Assembly (NCBI RefSeq): GCF_004027225.2
Contig: NC_044283.2
Coordinates: forward strand, 12,232,992 to 12,296,991
Source: Strigops habroptila
Taxonomy: Eukaryota; Chordata; Aves; Psittaciformes; Psittacidae
Length of the DNA stretch: 64,000 nt
Direction: 5' to 3'
In this document: positions 1-13,700 of the stretch, piece by piece
How the letters are laid out: each line of letters opens with the position of its first letter
How positions within the stretch are numbered: the first letter of the stretch is position 1
The notes under the pieces: generated by a model
The model's database searches: none
Told to the model about the DNA's origin: nothing
What the model saw: the letters and a program-made list of their open reading frames with translations, nothing else
Program-made: the position numbers and the translations under genes

Positions 1-2441
1 CCTGTGGTTTCAAACACTTACTCAGTGACTGCAGAGGTTTGACCATTGAAAATATTAACAATATAATACACTTTTCTTGCATAAAATAACTGAAATTATT
101 CGTTATCAAAGTCAGGACTTAGTATACACTCATGTTTTAAAGGGTTTTTTTAAAGATGTAGTTTCAAAAGAAAATACGTTTCATTTCAATTTAAAAAATA
201 ATTTTAAACAACCTGTTTTTTATTCTACTTTATCATTACAAGCAAGTTTGATAAATAACTCAGAATTGTTTGTTCATTGCCATACAGGCCAAAAAAGAGG
301 AGGAAAAGAAGCTAAGTCTTAATTATGCCTACTCACCTAAAATACACATCTAGTTCACGTGCTAACATTAAGGTTGGTGCTGCTCTCACAGTTTGTCTTC
401 ATTAGAATGAAGTTGAACTTAGGGGTAAAATATTAAGGGAGACAGAAAATTTTGTAGTTTTCTCGTGTAACAGAAGATCAAGATAAACCCTTGGCTTGAA
501 ACAAACCCAGCCTGCCCTTGTCCTTATTTTCATGGGGAGAAGGTAGGATCCTTCACGTTGCCGTGCAGACGTCTGCTTACCTAAAATGACAACACTAACT
601 CTGACACAGAGGACTGCTGATACTGGCCACAGCAGAGAGCAGGTAAAACAGATGTCCCTCAATGTTGACAGTTTTTTCCCAGGAGTCATGTGTGGGATTC
701 ACCTTTCCCTGGAGTGGCATTAGAGGCTGAGTTCTCCTTCAGGATTCCTGCATGATGATCCCAGGACTCAGGCATTCCAGTGGACGGCAGCCTCAGAGGT
801 GTGGTCCCACCTGCAAAGTTGTTCAGATACATCCACTGTGACTCCACAGAAGTGTAGTTATTGTTATGAAGACAACCTTCATCTTGCATGCTTTGTACAC
901 CACTGACTCCTAGGCCCCCTTACACCTAGAAGGTATCCTCAGGTTGGCAAGTTCTTTGTTCTGCTACTGGGTTATTCTACCACCAGACAAGTTTTCAGCT
1001 TTCTTACAGTATAAGATAATAAACACGATTATATTCCTGGGGCCACAGCATGTACCTTGATGGACCTTCTGGGAGGCTGAAGCAGCAAGACATTTCCACC
1101 TGGAAAGACCGCGGTGACTGGGCATAAATAGTAAGATAGGAAAAAGAGACAAATACCGTAAAAGAGATCAAGGTTCTGTTCAGCACTAGGTTCAGCAAAG
1201 ACAGACTGCAACCCAAGATAGTGCTTGTAAAGGAAGAAATGAATATTGAGGTAGGAGTTATCCCAGAAAACAAAAAAGGAGCAAATTTCAAGGTGGTCAA
1301 CAGCAGCAAACATCACAACATGCTTGCCATATGGGCCTTTATATAGCAGTAGAAACACTTTCTGGGTGCTGCACAAGCTCTCAAATGTCCAAAAGCCTTT
1401 TCTTGGTGTGCATTCAATCCATGTTGGAGAACTTCATGGTGCTGAGGGCACTTCATGGTTTCAGTCTTCATTATTAGGGATTGAGGCATATTTGGTACAT
1501 AACTGCATCTTCTGGTTTGCTATTCTCTAAAAGCAGTATCTCACCCAAACTGCAACTGCTCTGTGATGCAAAGAAATGCGCAGTAAGTGTTGACAACTGG
1601 GAGATCCGCTTCAGAAGAACTCTTCTGCTTCAAAGTGGTCTAACAAAGAACCCACCAAATGACACATCACTGAGCCTGGATCTGCCTTCTACCCACACCG
1701 TCATGCTGGTCCTGCCACATGGTAGGATGTCATGGCATGGGAGGAAGAGGAGGAACATTGCTTCGTGTACAACACCACGCAGAGGATTAACTCCCAGTTC
1801 CATACGCTGTGAGATGGGAGCCCTTCACATCAGGGCTGCATTTGCATGTGCCTCTTTTGGGACAGGCAACATTCATTCTGGCATTTCCTGAATGAATCTT
1901 TTGGAAGACATTCATAATATTTGTGTGTGTAATTAGACATATTTGCACAGTTCCACAGTAGCATGGGGATGCTAATCTAAAGAAAATACTCTTCTTACAT
2001 ACAGGCAGATGGGGGAATACGAGGAAGCAATAAGCCAATATTGATCTGTACAATAAGCAGCATGCTGCAGAGTGGAACCAAAGACACAAGATATGGGCTA
2101 CACTTATAATAAGGTTCCATTTATAAATATTTTATAAAGGTTAAATGACTATAATATGTTATAAAGATAGTATAGTTATAAGATCTACATATTACAGCTG
2201 ACAATACCATTAGAAGGTCTAATGGATAGTTAAAGGCAAGGATCATAAGCAACATATTGGACTGTAATTGTTGATTTGCGTTTTACTCAAACATCTATTA
2301 AATCTTTCATTAACCCTTTCTTACGATCCTCATGGTAAATTGTAATCATAATACGGATTTCTGTGGGTTTGGGTCCTAGCCACTTGATAATTTCCCTAGG
2401 TTAGAAACCCCATTTTATACAGTGCTTGTAAGTAGGTGTTA

Positions 2442-2482
2442 TCATAGAATAGTTTGAGTTTGAAGGGACCTTCCTTATCAAT
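2442..2482 (-). repeat. CR1 3'-end remnant
   Basis: The stretch begins with the reverse complement of a CR1 tail (TCATAGAATAGTTTGAG) followed by a diverged form of the usual GGTTGGAAGGGACC block. Similarity fades quickly, so this is an old, short fragment in reverse orientation. Confidence 0.6.
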
Positions 2483-3603
2483 ACGCTATGTTATGCCATT
2501 GGAAGAAAGCCTAAGTTTATTGCAGTTCTTCTCAATAGTTAAGCTCTTTGCCACTTGGCAGGACAACACTGCTCAGAGAAAGCATGTTTCAAGGCAGTTT
2601 AAAATTAGTTCCTTCTTTCTGCTATTATAGTTTACTGGCACTGTGTCCTTTCTCTTTTCCTTTCTCTATGTTCCCCTTGGGACAGATGGAGTGAGGAACA
2701 GTGAATAAAATGATACAATTAAATTAAATGCAGCAAGCTTCAGCAGGCACAACTCCTGATCCTGCAAGATACCACGTACTCTCAAGTCAAGATCAGGTAC
2801 TTAGAGCTCTACTGTGAATGAAACAAGCATAAAAGACTAAGTAGGAAACTCATTAATATGGAACAGGCACCAAAGAAGGGCACCTCTTCCCTTACCTACA
2901 GGACTACTACCAACTCACTTAAATGGTCAATTACCCAGGACATCGCTGCAATATCAATTTCCATTTCTGACTCCCATAGTCCTATGAAAATCAATGACTA
3001 TACCATTGGTGCATGTTGGCTTTCGTGTACTTTGACGCTCCCATTTCCCAAACCTGCTGAAGCCAGTAATTGATATTACAGTATGATCTTTATAGGATGC
3101 TTAATAACAAAATACGTTTTTAATGAGCCCAGTCATACCCCACTGTTTTATTTATTTTTTCATAAAGGCCAGTAATGATAAGGGAGTGACTGAGGATAAC
3201 TCCATGGGCCACATTCAGAGCAATGCCTGTTCTTCCTGGCATCGCTAAGGCACAGCCTTCCGGTTTTACAACACCATTCACAGGTGGATTTCAGAGCACT
3301 TGACAAACAGCAATAACACCTCCCATTAGTTATCAAACAATTAAAGGGAGACACAGGAATCACAAGCAAACACATGGAGTGAGGCACAGCAACTGAGTAA
3401 CAGCACACAGCTGAGCTATTCTATATCAAACCTTAGACAGTATTCCTGTCAAACTACCTAGAGAAGTGCACTGCACTATTTTAGAATCAATCTATCTAAA
3501 GTAAGTGCCCTAAACCCATCAAAAATTTCACTCTTGTGACAAGTTCCGCTGAAATTAATTAGACCGCTTGTAAAAAACAGGAGTAAGGAGCTATCCTTGT
3601 AGA

Positions 3604-3672
3604 GTATGAATATGTCAAGTGTGAATACATATGAATATGTGTGAATATGCATATATATATATGAATATATAA
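3604..3672. repeat. AT-rich simple repeat
   Basis: Imperfect repeats of a GAATATGT-like unit run into a pure (AT)n tract. This is low-complexity DNA, probably polymorphic. Confidence 0.8.
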
Positions 3673-4799
3673 GGTTAGTATCTGTTCTCAAAACCAACTT
3701 TCATCAACACAGATTTCAGTCAACTAGGAGAGGCATGGAAAGGTACCACAATCATAAGCTTAAGGAAAAAATTTTACTCAGCCTTTTCTATGCTACAAGT
3801 CAATCCATTAGCCCTATATGCTTTTAAGAAAACTACAAAATCCTTAAAAATACAGAAACTTTAAAGGCTTATTTAAAAATCATCACACCAAAGAAAATGC
3901 ATTCAGGAATCAGAATTCTCCACACTGCAGTTAAATGGATCTGTGACTCCTGCATACAGTCTGAGATCAGTATATTTCAACTTCTCTTTCTGGCTCTTTA
4001 TCATTTTAACTCCCTCTCTTTATCACATAAAAATACACTGCTCATAAAAGTCCAACTAGATTTTACAGAAGTTTGTGCACAGATATTTCTTTTCCAGCCA
4101 ACACAACAATAAGCTGGGTTATCACAACTGTGTTTCAACAGGAAAAGGAAAAATGATAGAATATGTTCTATAATAGTCTCTCTTTATCTCACTACCTCCC
4201 AGGTGTCACCATGCACAGCAGTTATCATAGCCTACAACACAATGAACCAAACAAAAAAAATCCTTAATCAATAGGAATGTTATCTCTGACAAAGACATCA
4301 GGTTCCTTCTGGCCATCTATTAATCTATTTTGTGTGCAGGAAGCTGGAGATCAATTTCCCCAGGATTACCACAGGTCAAGAATTTTCTGTCAGAAAATGC
4401 GCTACTGGAAGAGACCTCCTCTCAGTTATGTATTTAGTGAAGGTACTCGAATTATAGACTATTAATTTCAGAGGATTTAAGTTCCTCTTCTGAAGCTACA
4501 CTATAATACTGACCATCATAAACCCAGTTCTTTACTACAGACAGCAACATAGCTACAACATAAAGGCAGAAGCTGCATTCTGCCATATCTCTACTTAGAC
4601 TTCAGGCATTGTTGCTATTTTTCCTCCCTTGCGTGCACTTCAATCCAGTGTCCAAACAACAGGACTAAGAGCAGCAATGTTTTCACCAGAAACATGCTAC
4701 CTGGGTGAGCTCTATTTATCAGATCATTAACCTTCATGCAACAGTCTATGAAAAGTTTACCAAACCTGTATAAATATTGAGTCTCTGTTGTACTTGACA

Positions 4800-4930
4800 G
4801 GGCTTCTGAGCCCCCTTAAGCAGATAGGTACTGTGAGGCACCAAAATCCAGTGACTTGCTGGAGGCCACAAAGGTCATGAAGCTGAAAGAACCTACATCT
4901 CCTGCCATCAAGTCCTGTGGTTTATCTGCA
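4800..4930 (+). repeat. MIR-like SINE fragment (tentative)
   Basis: The middle contains GTGACTTGCTGGAGGCCACA, which resembles the conserved MIR core (GTGACTTGCCCAAGGTCACA) with flanking text of similar type. It is heavily diverged and recognised by eye only. Confidence 0.4.
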
Positions 4931-6545
4931 AGACCAGCATTACCTTTCTAGTTGCATATAATTACAAATTACTCATAGGTCACATCCTGGAACTTCATGA
5001 GGAATAAGGAGACAAGTAGGATCAAGCTTTCTGAGTCACCTGCTGTATGTTCATAGCAGCTCTATCAGAGCAAAACTGAGCAAAGGACAAGTTAATACAA
5101 ACCTAAGGCTAGTATTTATTTTAGAAATATAATCTCTAGAGTAATTTAAATCACAGCTTTATACTCTCAGTATGTAATTTTTTTTTAAGAGTGAAAAAAG
5201 GGGGGCTGTTCAGGCATTCAGCACTGCTGAAGCACCATGCCACGTCCCAGTGGTACCCACAGCTGCATGGCCCAGAAGAAAGTAATAACACAGCACCCTT
5301 GCACAAGTGAGTTAATCTGCCCCTGGCCGTGGAGTGGGCTTTATGGTTGCTCAATTGTCTCTTGGGTGGCAACACAACTACAACTGGGTCTCTGAACTCT
5401 TCATTTCCCCAGTCATTCCAGCAGTAAGAAGCCGCAGGGAACACGTGATCAGATATTTCCTTCCATTTTGGAAATGGAGAGGCAGGAAGCTGCAGCACTT
5501 TGCCAGAAACAATTTTAGTGGCAGCAAAGTTGGCTGCAAGAGAATCTCAAGAGCCTATGGCAGCAGTCCACATCAGTTATTTTTCTTAATTCTGGCTCAT
5601 AAATCCTGTGAGCACTTTACAGCAACATTAATTGGAAGTCAAGGGTTCACAGGACCCTCCAGGAACTGACACTACAGAATCAACCGAAAGTCTTCCACCA
5701 AGTCACATAAGGATTTCAGCCCCAAATAAAGCCCTGTGGGTTTATTTTTATTTTGGGAGGAGAGGAGAGAAGGGAGCCAAGGGACAAGCAGTGTCTTATG
5801 ATCAAATACAGATTTTTCTCCCCTGTCTTGCCCCATTAACTGTAACAAGACTCTTCAGCTTCTCTCCTCCAGATTACTCTGATTCAATCCCAGTCTCCAG
5901 TCACCATTGCTAACATCTCCATTTATAATACAAGTTCATTTCAGTCTCTCACTGGCAGCAATACAACACTGAGGACTTTCCTTTTCTCTCAGCGTTATGT
6001 GATAAAGTCTAAGAGAAATTCCACCTACGACACGTCGCATTTTCACAGCACTGTTCACCTCAGATGGTGTTTTACAATAAATAGCACTTACAGGCTTACC
6101 CAGTATGAGGTCCTGGCAGGCTGTATGCTGAACAGCTAATAAAAATGCACCTCCTGATCCAGAAAGTTTGCAGTCTAAATAGGGGAGAAATGGGAGGGGA
6201 AACCAAACTAGTCATTTGTATGTACATTATCAAGGCAGCAGCATGGTCAAGTCCAGAAGCCAGCTCAAGCTTGTGTCCTGCACACTGGACCATGCTGCTA
6301 TTCAGGCATTACCTGAGCTCTGTGATACTTCTAACTATTCTATGATTCTATGGTACACCCATGGGAATCAGGAGGAAAGCTGACCCAAGACTAACCTAAG
6401 AGCTAAAAAATCTTCCATGAAAATGCACAGAATAACTTCCTAACCTCACACTTCTTTCCCATCTCCCTGCTACATCTGTCCTACATTTCAGAAGGTTGTC
6501 ATGTCCAGAGGTGAAGACTTGTTATGGAATTGGGATAATTATAGT

Positions 6546-8025
6546 CAGGTTGGAAAACACCTCTGAAGATTGACAAGCCCAACCTCCTCCTCAAAACATG
6601 GTGAGTTCCAAAGTGCTCAGGGACTTAACAAGTTACAGTATTTTCAAGGTTGGAGACTCCACAACCTACCTGGACAACTTGTTCCAGTACTTAAGCACCC
6701 TCCCTGTGAAATAAAACTACCTAATAGCTAATAAACCTTCCTAATGCCTTTAAATTTTCTATGTAGCCACTTCTATCCACTGCATCTTCTCCTTTTGCTG
6801 TGCACTTCTAGTTCTCCCCTCTCTATATCCCTCCATGAGGTAGTGGAAGACTGCAGTTAGATCCTCCCTTAGCCTTGTCCAGGGTAAATAAGCACAGAAC
6901 TCTCAACTTTTCCTCGCGCTGCCTTAACTTTCCTAATTTTCCTATGCTTGCAGCTCCCCAACCATTTTACTCCCTGCTAGACTTGTTCCAGTTTATTCAG
7001 CTCTCTCTTGCACAGGAGGTCAAAACTGAACACACTTCTCTAGATGGGGTCTTGTAAGTAATGAATAGAGGGGAATAACCACACGACCTGCTGGCTACAG
7101 TCTTGACAAGGCAGCCCAATATGCAATTGGCTTTCATTGCTGTGTGTTCCCGCTGACTCATGGTCACCTTGTTGCCCACCAGGAGCCCCCAGGTCTGTCT
7201 GCAGAGCTGCTTTCTAGCCACTTGGCCCCCAGCCTGTACTAATCTGTCTTGGCAGAACAGCGTGCTTGCATTGTGAACATCACAAGGCTTCTACCAGCCC
7301 ATTCCTCCCACTTGTTGGGGACCCTCTGTATGGAAGCTCTGCACTGCTCTAAGATATCAACTGCTCCCGTCCCACACACACAGTTAGTCATCATTCATAA
7401 ACTTGCAAAGGGTGCATGTTGCCCCTTCATGCTGATGCATTGGAACAGGCTGTTCAGGGAAGATGGTGGTTTAAATACCATCATCCCTGGAGGTATTTAA
7501 AAGCCAAGTAGGTGTGGGCTTAGGAACATGGTTTAGTGGTGGACTTTGCAGTGCTAGTTAATCGTTAGACTTGATGATCTTAAGGGTCTTTTCCAACCTG
7601 AACAATTCTGATTCTATGAAGCTGTTCAACAGTATCAGCCCCAGTACTGACCACTGAGAAAGATCACTTTCAGTTGCCTGCCAATTTTATTTCAAACCAT
7701 TGATGACTCCTCTTCAAGCCCACAGTCTGATTTTTCATCCACTACCTGACCCATGTCTCACCAGTTTGGCTACAAGGAGACCATGCTGGAAGCCTTGTCA
7801 AGGTAAACAACATCTACAGCTATTCCTTCAACCACAGAGCACTCATTTCATTCTAGAAGGTAATGAATTTGTCAGGCATAATATGTCCCAGCAAATATGT
7901 GCTGTTCTCAATCATTTTCTTGCTCTTTAAACATCTGGGAAGTAGCTTCCAACGTGACTTGCTCCATAACCTCTTCAGGAACTGAGGTGGCACTACCACA
8001 CCTGCAGGTCACACAGTCCTCCTCC
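6546..8025 (-). repeat. Old CR1 LINE copy, interrupted by a younger CR1
   Basis: Read on the minus strand, this is a CR1 non-LTR retrotransposon. From 6546 it starts with the 3' tail (complement of GGTTGGAAAACACCTCTGAAG), continues through the 3' part and reaches the reverse-transcriptase region near 7690-8020, where phrases such as CTTGTCAAGGTAAACAACAT and CTTCAGGAACTGAGGTGGCAC match the usual antisense CR1 ORF2. Continuity is broken from about 7440 to 7617 by a CR1 in the opposite orientation. Many substitutions and indels are visible and no long frame survives. It is a dead, 5'-truncated copy. Confidence 0.8.
7440..7617 (+). repeat. Younger CR1 3' end nested in an older CR1
   Basis: It begins near TGGAACAGGCTGTTCAGGGA, runs through GGAGGTATTTAAAAG and ends with GATTCTATGA, a typical severely 5'-truncated CR1 3' end in plus orientation. 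The text on both sides belongs to one older minus-strand CR1, so this copy inserted later. Confidence 0.8.
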
Positions 8026-10409
8026 TTGCATTTCCGTGGAAACTCATTCATTTAAGAAACTTGTGGAAGGCTGGATGGGAGGTAAAACAGGAGTAATGAG
8101 AATGAAAAACAGCACAGTGGAACATGAAACCACAAAATCCTTAGAACGTTTCCTGTGCCTGATTCAGTAGCAGAGGGAGGAAGAACTCTGAGTACCCTGA
8201 GCTGACACCTGCTGTGCCAATTTTCCACATGGAATGCTATTTAAAGCCAAAGTACACAGCTTTCAAAATGGAGTTATTAACTGCTAGATCTGTTCTGTGG
8301 TGTCATACAAGAGAACGCTATAATCAAGCATATATGTGGTTAGAACAGAAACAAGACAAAATATTTCTGCTTCTTCAACTCCTGTTGCAGACTTCAAGAT
8401 GGTTCTCTAAAGTCTCTCTCATGTTCACAAAAAAGTCAGGAAAGGTGCTTAAAATTGTAGAAAGGAAACTGGATGTCAGATTCCGATCTCAGAGAATGAT
8501 GTTTTTATTTGAGAAGTCCAGCTCCTATTAATCAATAGAATACCTCCTGCTGCTTTCAGTATGTGTTATACTGAGCCACTGACTGCACTGAGTGCAAGAC
8601 TAAATTGAAGGAAGAGCAGACCAGCACATACACAGTCTGATGTTGTTTGTGCTGACAGAACCAGACAAACAACTTTCCCCTAGAAAACAACCTGAATTCA
8701 AAGTTAATGTCTATTTGACAATCAAAACCATCCGAGTTACTCTGAGGACACTGAAGCAGAGTTTAGAGAGAGGAAAAACTGGAAAACACTCGAGTATTCA
8801 GCTCAGTAAATTTAAGATGTTTATTTTACCTTAAGTACAACTTCAGTGAAATATTCCCTAGAAAACTGTAAGTACCCATGAAACCCTCTTTCAGATGTGA
8901 ACTACACTTAAGAGCTGCAAGTGTCTCTGCCTCTGTAGGTAACATTCCTGTCTCAGAATTCACACAGCATTTGACACCTTTGGTTTCTTTGCCATAGGTC
9001 TTTACTAGACATTTGGCTCACCTTTAGTTTATGAGCCATTCTTTCTCTTAGACCCCTTGCAGTGCTATCAATATTTAAAGAATTGAAAAACCAGCAATGG
9101 ATGGCGAGGGAGCGACTGCTCCTTTCACAGGCATTAGTTTAATCTAGATCATTTCCCAAGAAGATTCAGTAACATGTACATGATGAGTCACTACTTAGTA
9201 CAGAGCATGACATTTAGAATAACATGGGTTACCCAGGAGCCAGGTCTTATTGACTTTCCATGACATTTATTCTTCCCAATGCCGGAGCTGATTTACACAG
9301 TGGGGCTTAGTAATTTTTGTAATGTAGTACCCTTTCTTTCCCCCAAATCTCTCTGTGTCTTGCATGGGCTTAATGAAGGATATTTTAAAGTATTATGCAT
9401 GAATATTATGACATTCTTGCATAATGTCTAATCTGGCTTACACATATGCAGTTTGCATCTGCTTCTTTGAGTTTTAATCTATATTTTTATGGTTCAAACC
9501 TAACAAATATAAACTAGGTTTCTAGCATCTGCCTGGGGCAGATACTGCCCTAACACTGCCTCAGGCAGTATCACTGCCCTAAAACTGCATGTTGCCATCT
9601 CTCAGCTGGAAGTTACTCCCCTTGCATCAGAGCCAAGAAGCCAGAATGTGTGAGACCTCATTCCTTCAGGGCAAAGTCAAAGCTGACTTTAAACCATGCC
9701 AGTCACAGCTGGAGCTACGCTGGCTGATTTTGCACCACGTTGCACATTTACCTATCTGATGCTCTGCATCAGGTGTGGTAACCTCTAGCTGAGAGTCTAA
9801 CTGTCCCTTTAGCCACCTTCTGCATAGCTGGTCCACCCACATTTCAGCAGCATCTGTACAGACTAGCACTGATTCAAATACTAGTTCAATAGTGCCCTTT
9901 TTAAGTCAAACCAAAAGCGACAAATCAGGTAGACTGGTTCTATTGCAGAAGCTAACATTTCAAAAATTATAATTACTTGTAAATGCTACCTTGAAAACAG
10001 ACAAAATTATGTCTGCTATAGAAAAACAGGCTATGTAGATACACCTAATTATAAGGTTTTTGACCTGTTTGTTATCACGTAGTTAGCACAAGTGCCTTTA
10101 CCTACTGTGGAAAGACCCCAAAGCCACAGAGTTGATAGCTCTGCATCATTTCCAGCAATTTAAAGTAAGGCAGAAAAGTTCAGTGTTATTAACTCCTAAT
10201 AAAAGAGTTTTGCATTCACATTACACAGGTACAGACAACTTGCATCACAACCTATATGGTAAAGTTACAGAAAAAACAAGCATATTTGTAATGCTAGAAG
10301 TTGTTCTTCTATTCCAAAATAAGACTAACATAAGACATTGAACAAGTGAAATAGAAGTTCAGGTCACGATTCACATTCATGTTGCAAGGAAGCATGTATC
10401 GGCTATCAA
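8026..10409. other. Intergenic DNA
   Basis: No gene seen. The 105-codon frame at 8214-8531 resembles no family I know and has no flanking splice or codon evidence. The one structured spot is the hairpin and direct repeat at 9527-9588. Confidence 0.55.
9527..9588. repeat. Compact hairpins with a 29-bp direct repeat
   Basis: ATCTGCC (9527-9533) pairs with GGCAGAT (9537-9543). GATACTGCC (9541-9549) pairs perfectly with GGCAGTATC (9564-9572). ACTGCC (9555-9560) pairs with GGCAGT (9564-9569). In addition ACTGCCCTAA occurs at 9544-9553 and again at 9573-9582. The arms are mutually exclusive, so alternative hairpins can form. Function unknown. Confidence 0.75.
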
Positions 10410-10757
10410 TCATAGAGTCATAGAATGGTTTGGGTTGGAAAGGACCTTAAGATCATCTAGTTCCAACCCCCCGGCCGTGGGCAGGGACACCTCACACTAG
10501 ACCATGTTGCCCAAGGTTCTGTCCAACCTGGCCTTCAACACTGCCAGGGATGGAGCATTCACAACTTCTTTGGGCAACCTGTTCCAGTGCCTCACCACCC
10601 TCACTGTAAAGAACTTCTTCCTTATATTCAACCTGAAAATTTCCCCTGTTTCAGTTTGAACCCATTACCCCTTGTCCTGTCACTACAGTCGCTGATGAAG
10701 AGTCCCTCTCTGGCATCCTTGTAGGCCCCCTTCAGATGTTGGAAGGCTGCTATCAGT
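10410..10757 (-). repeat. CR1 LINE 3' end
   Basis: Reverse-oriented CR1. It starts with the tail (TCATAGAGTCATAGAATGG), then GGTTTGGGTTGGAAAGGACC, and extends about 350 bp through the conserved 3' region. It is 5'-truncated and relatively well preserved, suggesting a younger copy than the one at 6.5-8.0 kb. Confidence 0.9.
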
Positions 10758-13700
10758 AATTTACAGTGGCTTGTCACCATCCCTTGCCTTAGGCTCCTGC
10801 CCCCAAACCTTTGCTAGGAGAAGAAAGAAGTAAATGCTTCTTCTTTCCTTGAGTGCGAAGCTGGGTGTCTCCGCTGACTTTGCCAGGAAATGGTTTGAGA
10901 GCACCTGCACAATTCAGAGCATAGGACACAGTGCTGCCATTTCCAGAGGCTTTAGTGATGACTTTAATGGATGCAGCAGAACCCAGATGACCATGCCTAT
11001 CTAGCAATAGCACTACATTCTTTTTGTCTCTGCTACATCTGCCCTAAGAATAAACACAGAATTTTGCCTACAAGGTTGCCAACTTTTCTAATACTAATTT
11101 CATTAAGTAAAGATTCATAAATGAAATATGGTGACTAAAATTCTTGTGGAGAAAGAAAGCCTGTAAAACATTTCAAATGACAACAAAGCTATTAAAGCAA
11201 TTTCACATTAGAACTCAAGTTAAATGAAAGAAATAATAAGCTGACTAAGCCGTACTCTTCTTCGTAATGTCTGAATTGCTTTCAAGTGAACTCTTCATGA
11301 CAGCATTTGACATAATTAGGAAGTTCCACATTTTACTGCAACATTCAGGGCTTGGAGAAAAAAATATCCAAAGGTGTCTATCTATTTATTTAATGTAATT
11401 GCTAGAATTTAAATGAAAGTGGTAGAATACCAATTTAAGTCCCAGCTTGGTTACTGTAAAAGCGCTGAGAGACTGCTGCAATTTTACACTCGAGGAGTAA
11501 TTCCACATGGAGATAGTGACAGTGAGCACAATCCTGGTTTTGGATTTGTTGCTGTTGTTGTTACACAATACACTAGGTGGGACCTCCATTTTCATTAAGT
11601 GGGCAGCAATTGTGCTCACTGAAATGTTTCCATTCCATTTCCAAGACAGAACCCTTACAGTGTAATTTATACATAAAAATAAACATTGTCACAGGACTTC
11701 ACAAATTGCATGCTGCTTTGTAATTCCTTTATTTAGAAATAGGAGGGAGAGAGAAGTTTGACAGTGACCTTTGCCTGTATCTATAATTAATGTTTTTAGA
11801 GTTTAGTTTTTTAAGTGCATTTATCGATTTGTGGACTACAAAGAGCACACCATGAGTGGGTCACAAAGAACATTCTTCCTTTGTAAGATATCACTGGAAC
11901 CATTAATGAAATCACTTAACACAAAGCCACATCAGAACCTTGTGAAAAACTGAGTGGGGGTCTGGTAGAAGCTGAGGCACTTTAGGATATAATTTTTGTG
12001 TACTGACAAAAGAAGAATGGGAAATGTTGTTGCTCCTTGTGAAATTAATTCCAGAGATATCAAAGAAACTTAGTGGTTTTGTGAAATATTTCAAGACAAG
12101 AAATCAACCAGAGTCACGTAGCCAAAACAGACTTTAGTTCCGGATACACAGTAAGTCAGAACACATCAAAAGTGAGTCTGCAAAACTAACCATCTCAGCT
12201 GGGAGCGCTCAGGAAGACCTGTGCTTTTAGGAAACACCTCAAAGGCACAGGACACTAACAGTAAAGGTTATACTTCAACAGGTTACAAACTGGCAAAATC
12301 CAAGTGGCTTTTCAGGAGCAGCAGCAGAAAGGAACCCTTCTTGCCTTTGAAATCACTACTGACATGTGGCAAGCAGAAAAGCAGTGGACAGAGCACGGAG
12401 GAGAGAGCTGCACCTAACCCCAGCTTTTCTGCATCCCATTCTTGTGAGTGGGTTACAAGATTTCAGTCCACAAAGAATGTGAGGGACTGTGCTATTTAAC
12501 ATCGCAGCTGAAACCAGCAGAGACACTGAAATGTTTGCACTGTTTATCTGTATTAAAAAAGAAAAAAGAAAAAATGATTCAAAGCAACATGATTCAAATT
12601 AACAATCTGAAAGTGTCACATCTAATGCTGCAATCACTGTGTACTGAATAGCAACACTGGTGACACATTCGGAGTCTTAAGAGTGTCCAAGGTGAAACAG
12701 AGTTGAGAGTGCTTTTATTTTCACAAAATAATGTAGTTACTAAATTCTGTTTCCTTTTAATATAAGGAACTTTCATCCTTTACGTAGAAGGGATCAGAAA
12801 GTGTTCCTTGAAAGTAAGGAAAGGCTTTAGTAAGTAAAAGAAGCTTTACCAGTCTCCTGTCATTCTGCTGGCAGCACTGCTCTAGCAAAGGGTGAATAGA
12901 GCTGTTAAATCAGTGTATATATACATGTGACCTTCAGTATGGAGTGTTTTTTTCCAGCGACCATGAAGTGTCTACAATGGTGACAAGTTATTTTCTGAGT
13001 AATCTTGTGTGTATATATATCACAAGATGATAGAAGATTTCATGTAGTAATCTTACTTTGCTCAGTGGAGTTAGCGTGACATATGCTGCTTTGTGATATA
13101 GAACGGAGTAAAATTGAGTTTTATAATTTAAGTCCTGACAAAAATGGTAAGTGAAATAGCAGTAGTGCAATGAAGACAGGGCAAACAGAGCCACCATTAT
13201 GGGCTTCGTAATATCTCAGACACAGTCCTTGATTTTTAGAAGTAATTTCATTGGGAAATGGAATGTCTGACAAGACACAGAGGTGATTTTTAAGAGGGGC
13301 ATTGACAGAAGCGACCTCAATTTAACATATCAGCTGAAAGATAGCACCTCTCATCATGCAGCTTCTTCTAAAATCGCTCTTCAGTGACAGCATCAAATAT
13401 GAGTCAAAGTCCTAGGGCAAGACAACAACCAAGCTCGTAACTTTCTGCTCCAAAAGTGAATCCACAATGAAAAATTATCACTCTGTCATAACACCAGGGA
13501 CTTCATGGATGAACAGAAATCCACCAGGAATCACAGGTTGTGCAAAAAATAAATCCATTGGACAAAACCACCACCTATCCCAAAATCCTTCTGTTTCTTC
13601 ATCTCCCAAGAAAGCAAGCCGCATGGGCCTCATTTCACAATCAGTATAACAGAGCCTAAAGGACATGAGTTTTAGGGATGGGATATGTCTAGAAAGATGA

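Larger units (their letters stand above)
1..6545. other. Intergenic DNA, left flank
   Basis: No gene is supported here. Open frames are all under about 140 codons, overlap on both strands, and show no domain, splice structure or codon bias I recognise. Identifiable contents are a short CR1 3'-end remnant near 2442, an AT-rich satellite near 3604, a MIR-like fragment near 4800 and a tiny CR1-like tail (TTCTATGATTCTATGG) near 6337. In mammals the matching interval lies between GRPEL1 and SORCS2 and is also gene-poor. Confidence 0.6.

Noticed and set aside
9480-9510. GGTTCAAACC resembling a tRNA T-arm
   Set aside because: No acceptor stem, D-arm or anticodon arm can be built around it; no A and B box pair at the right distance.
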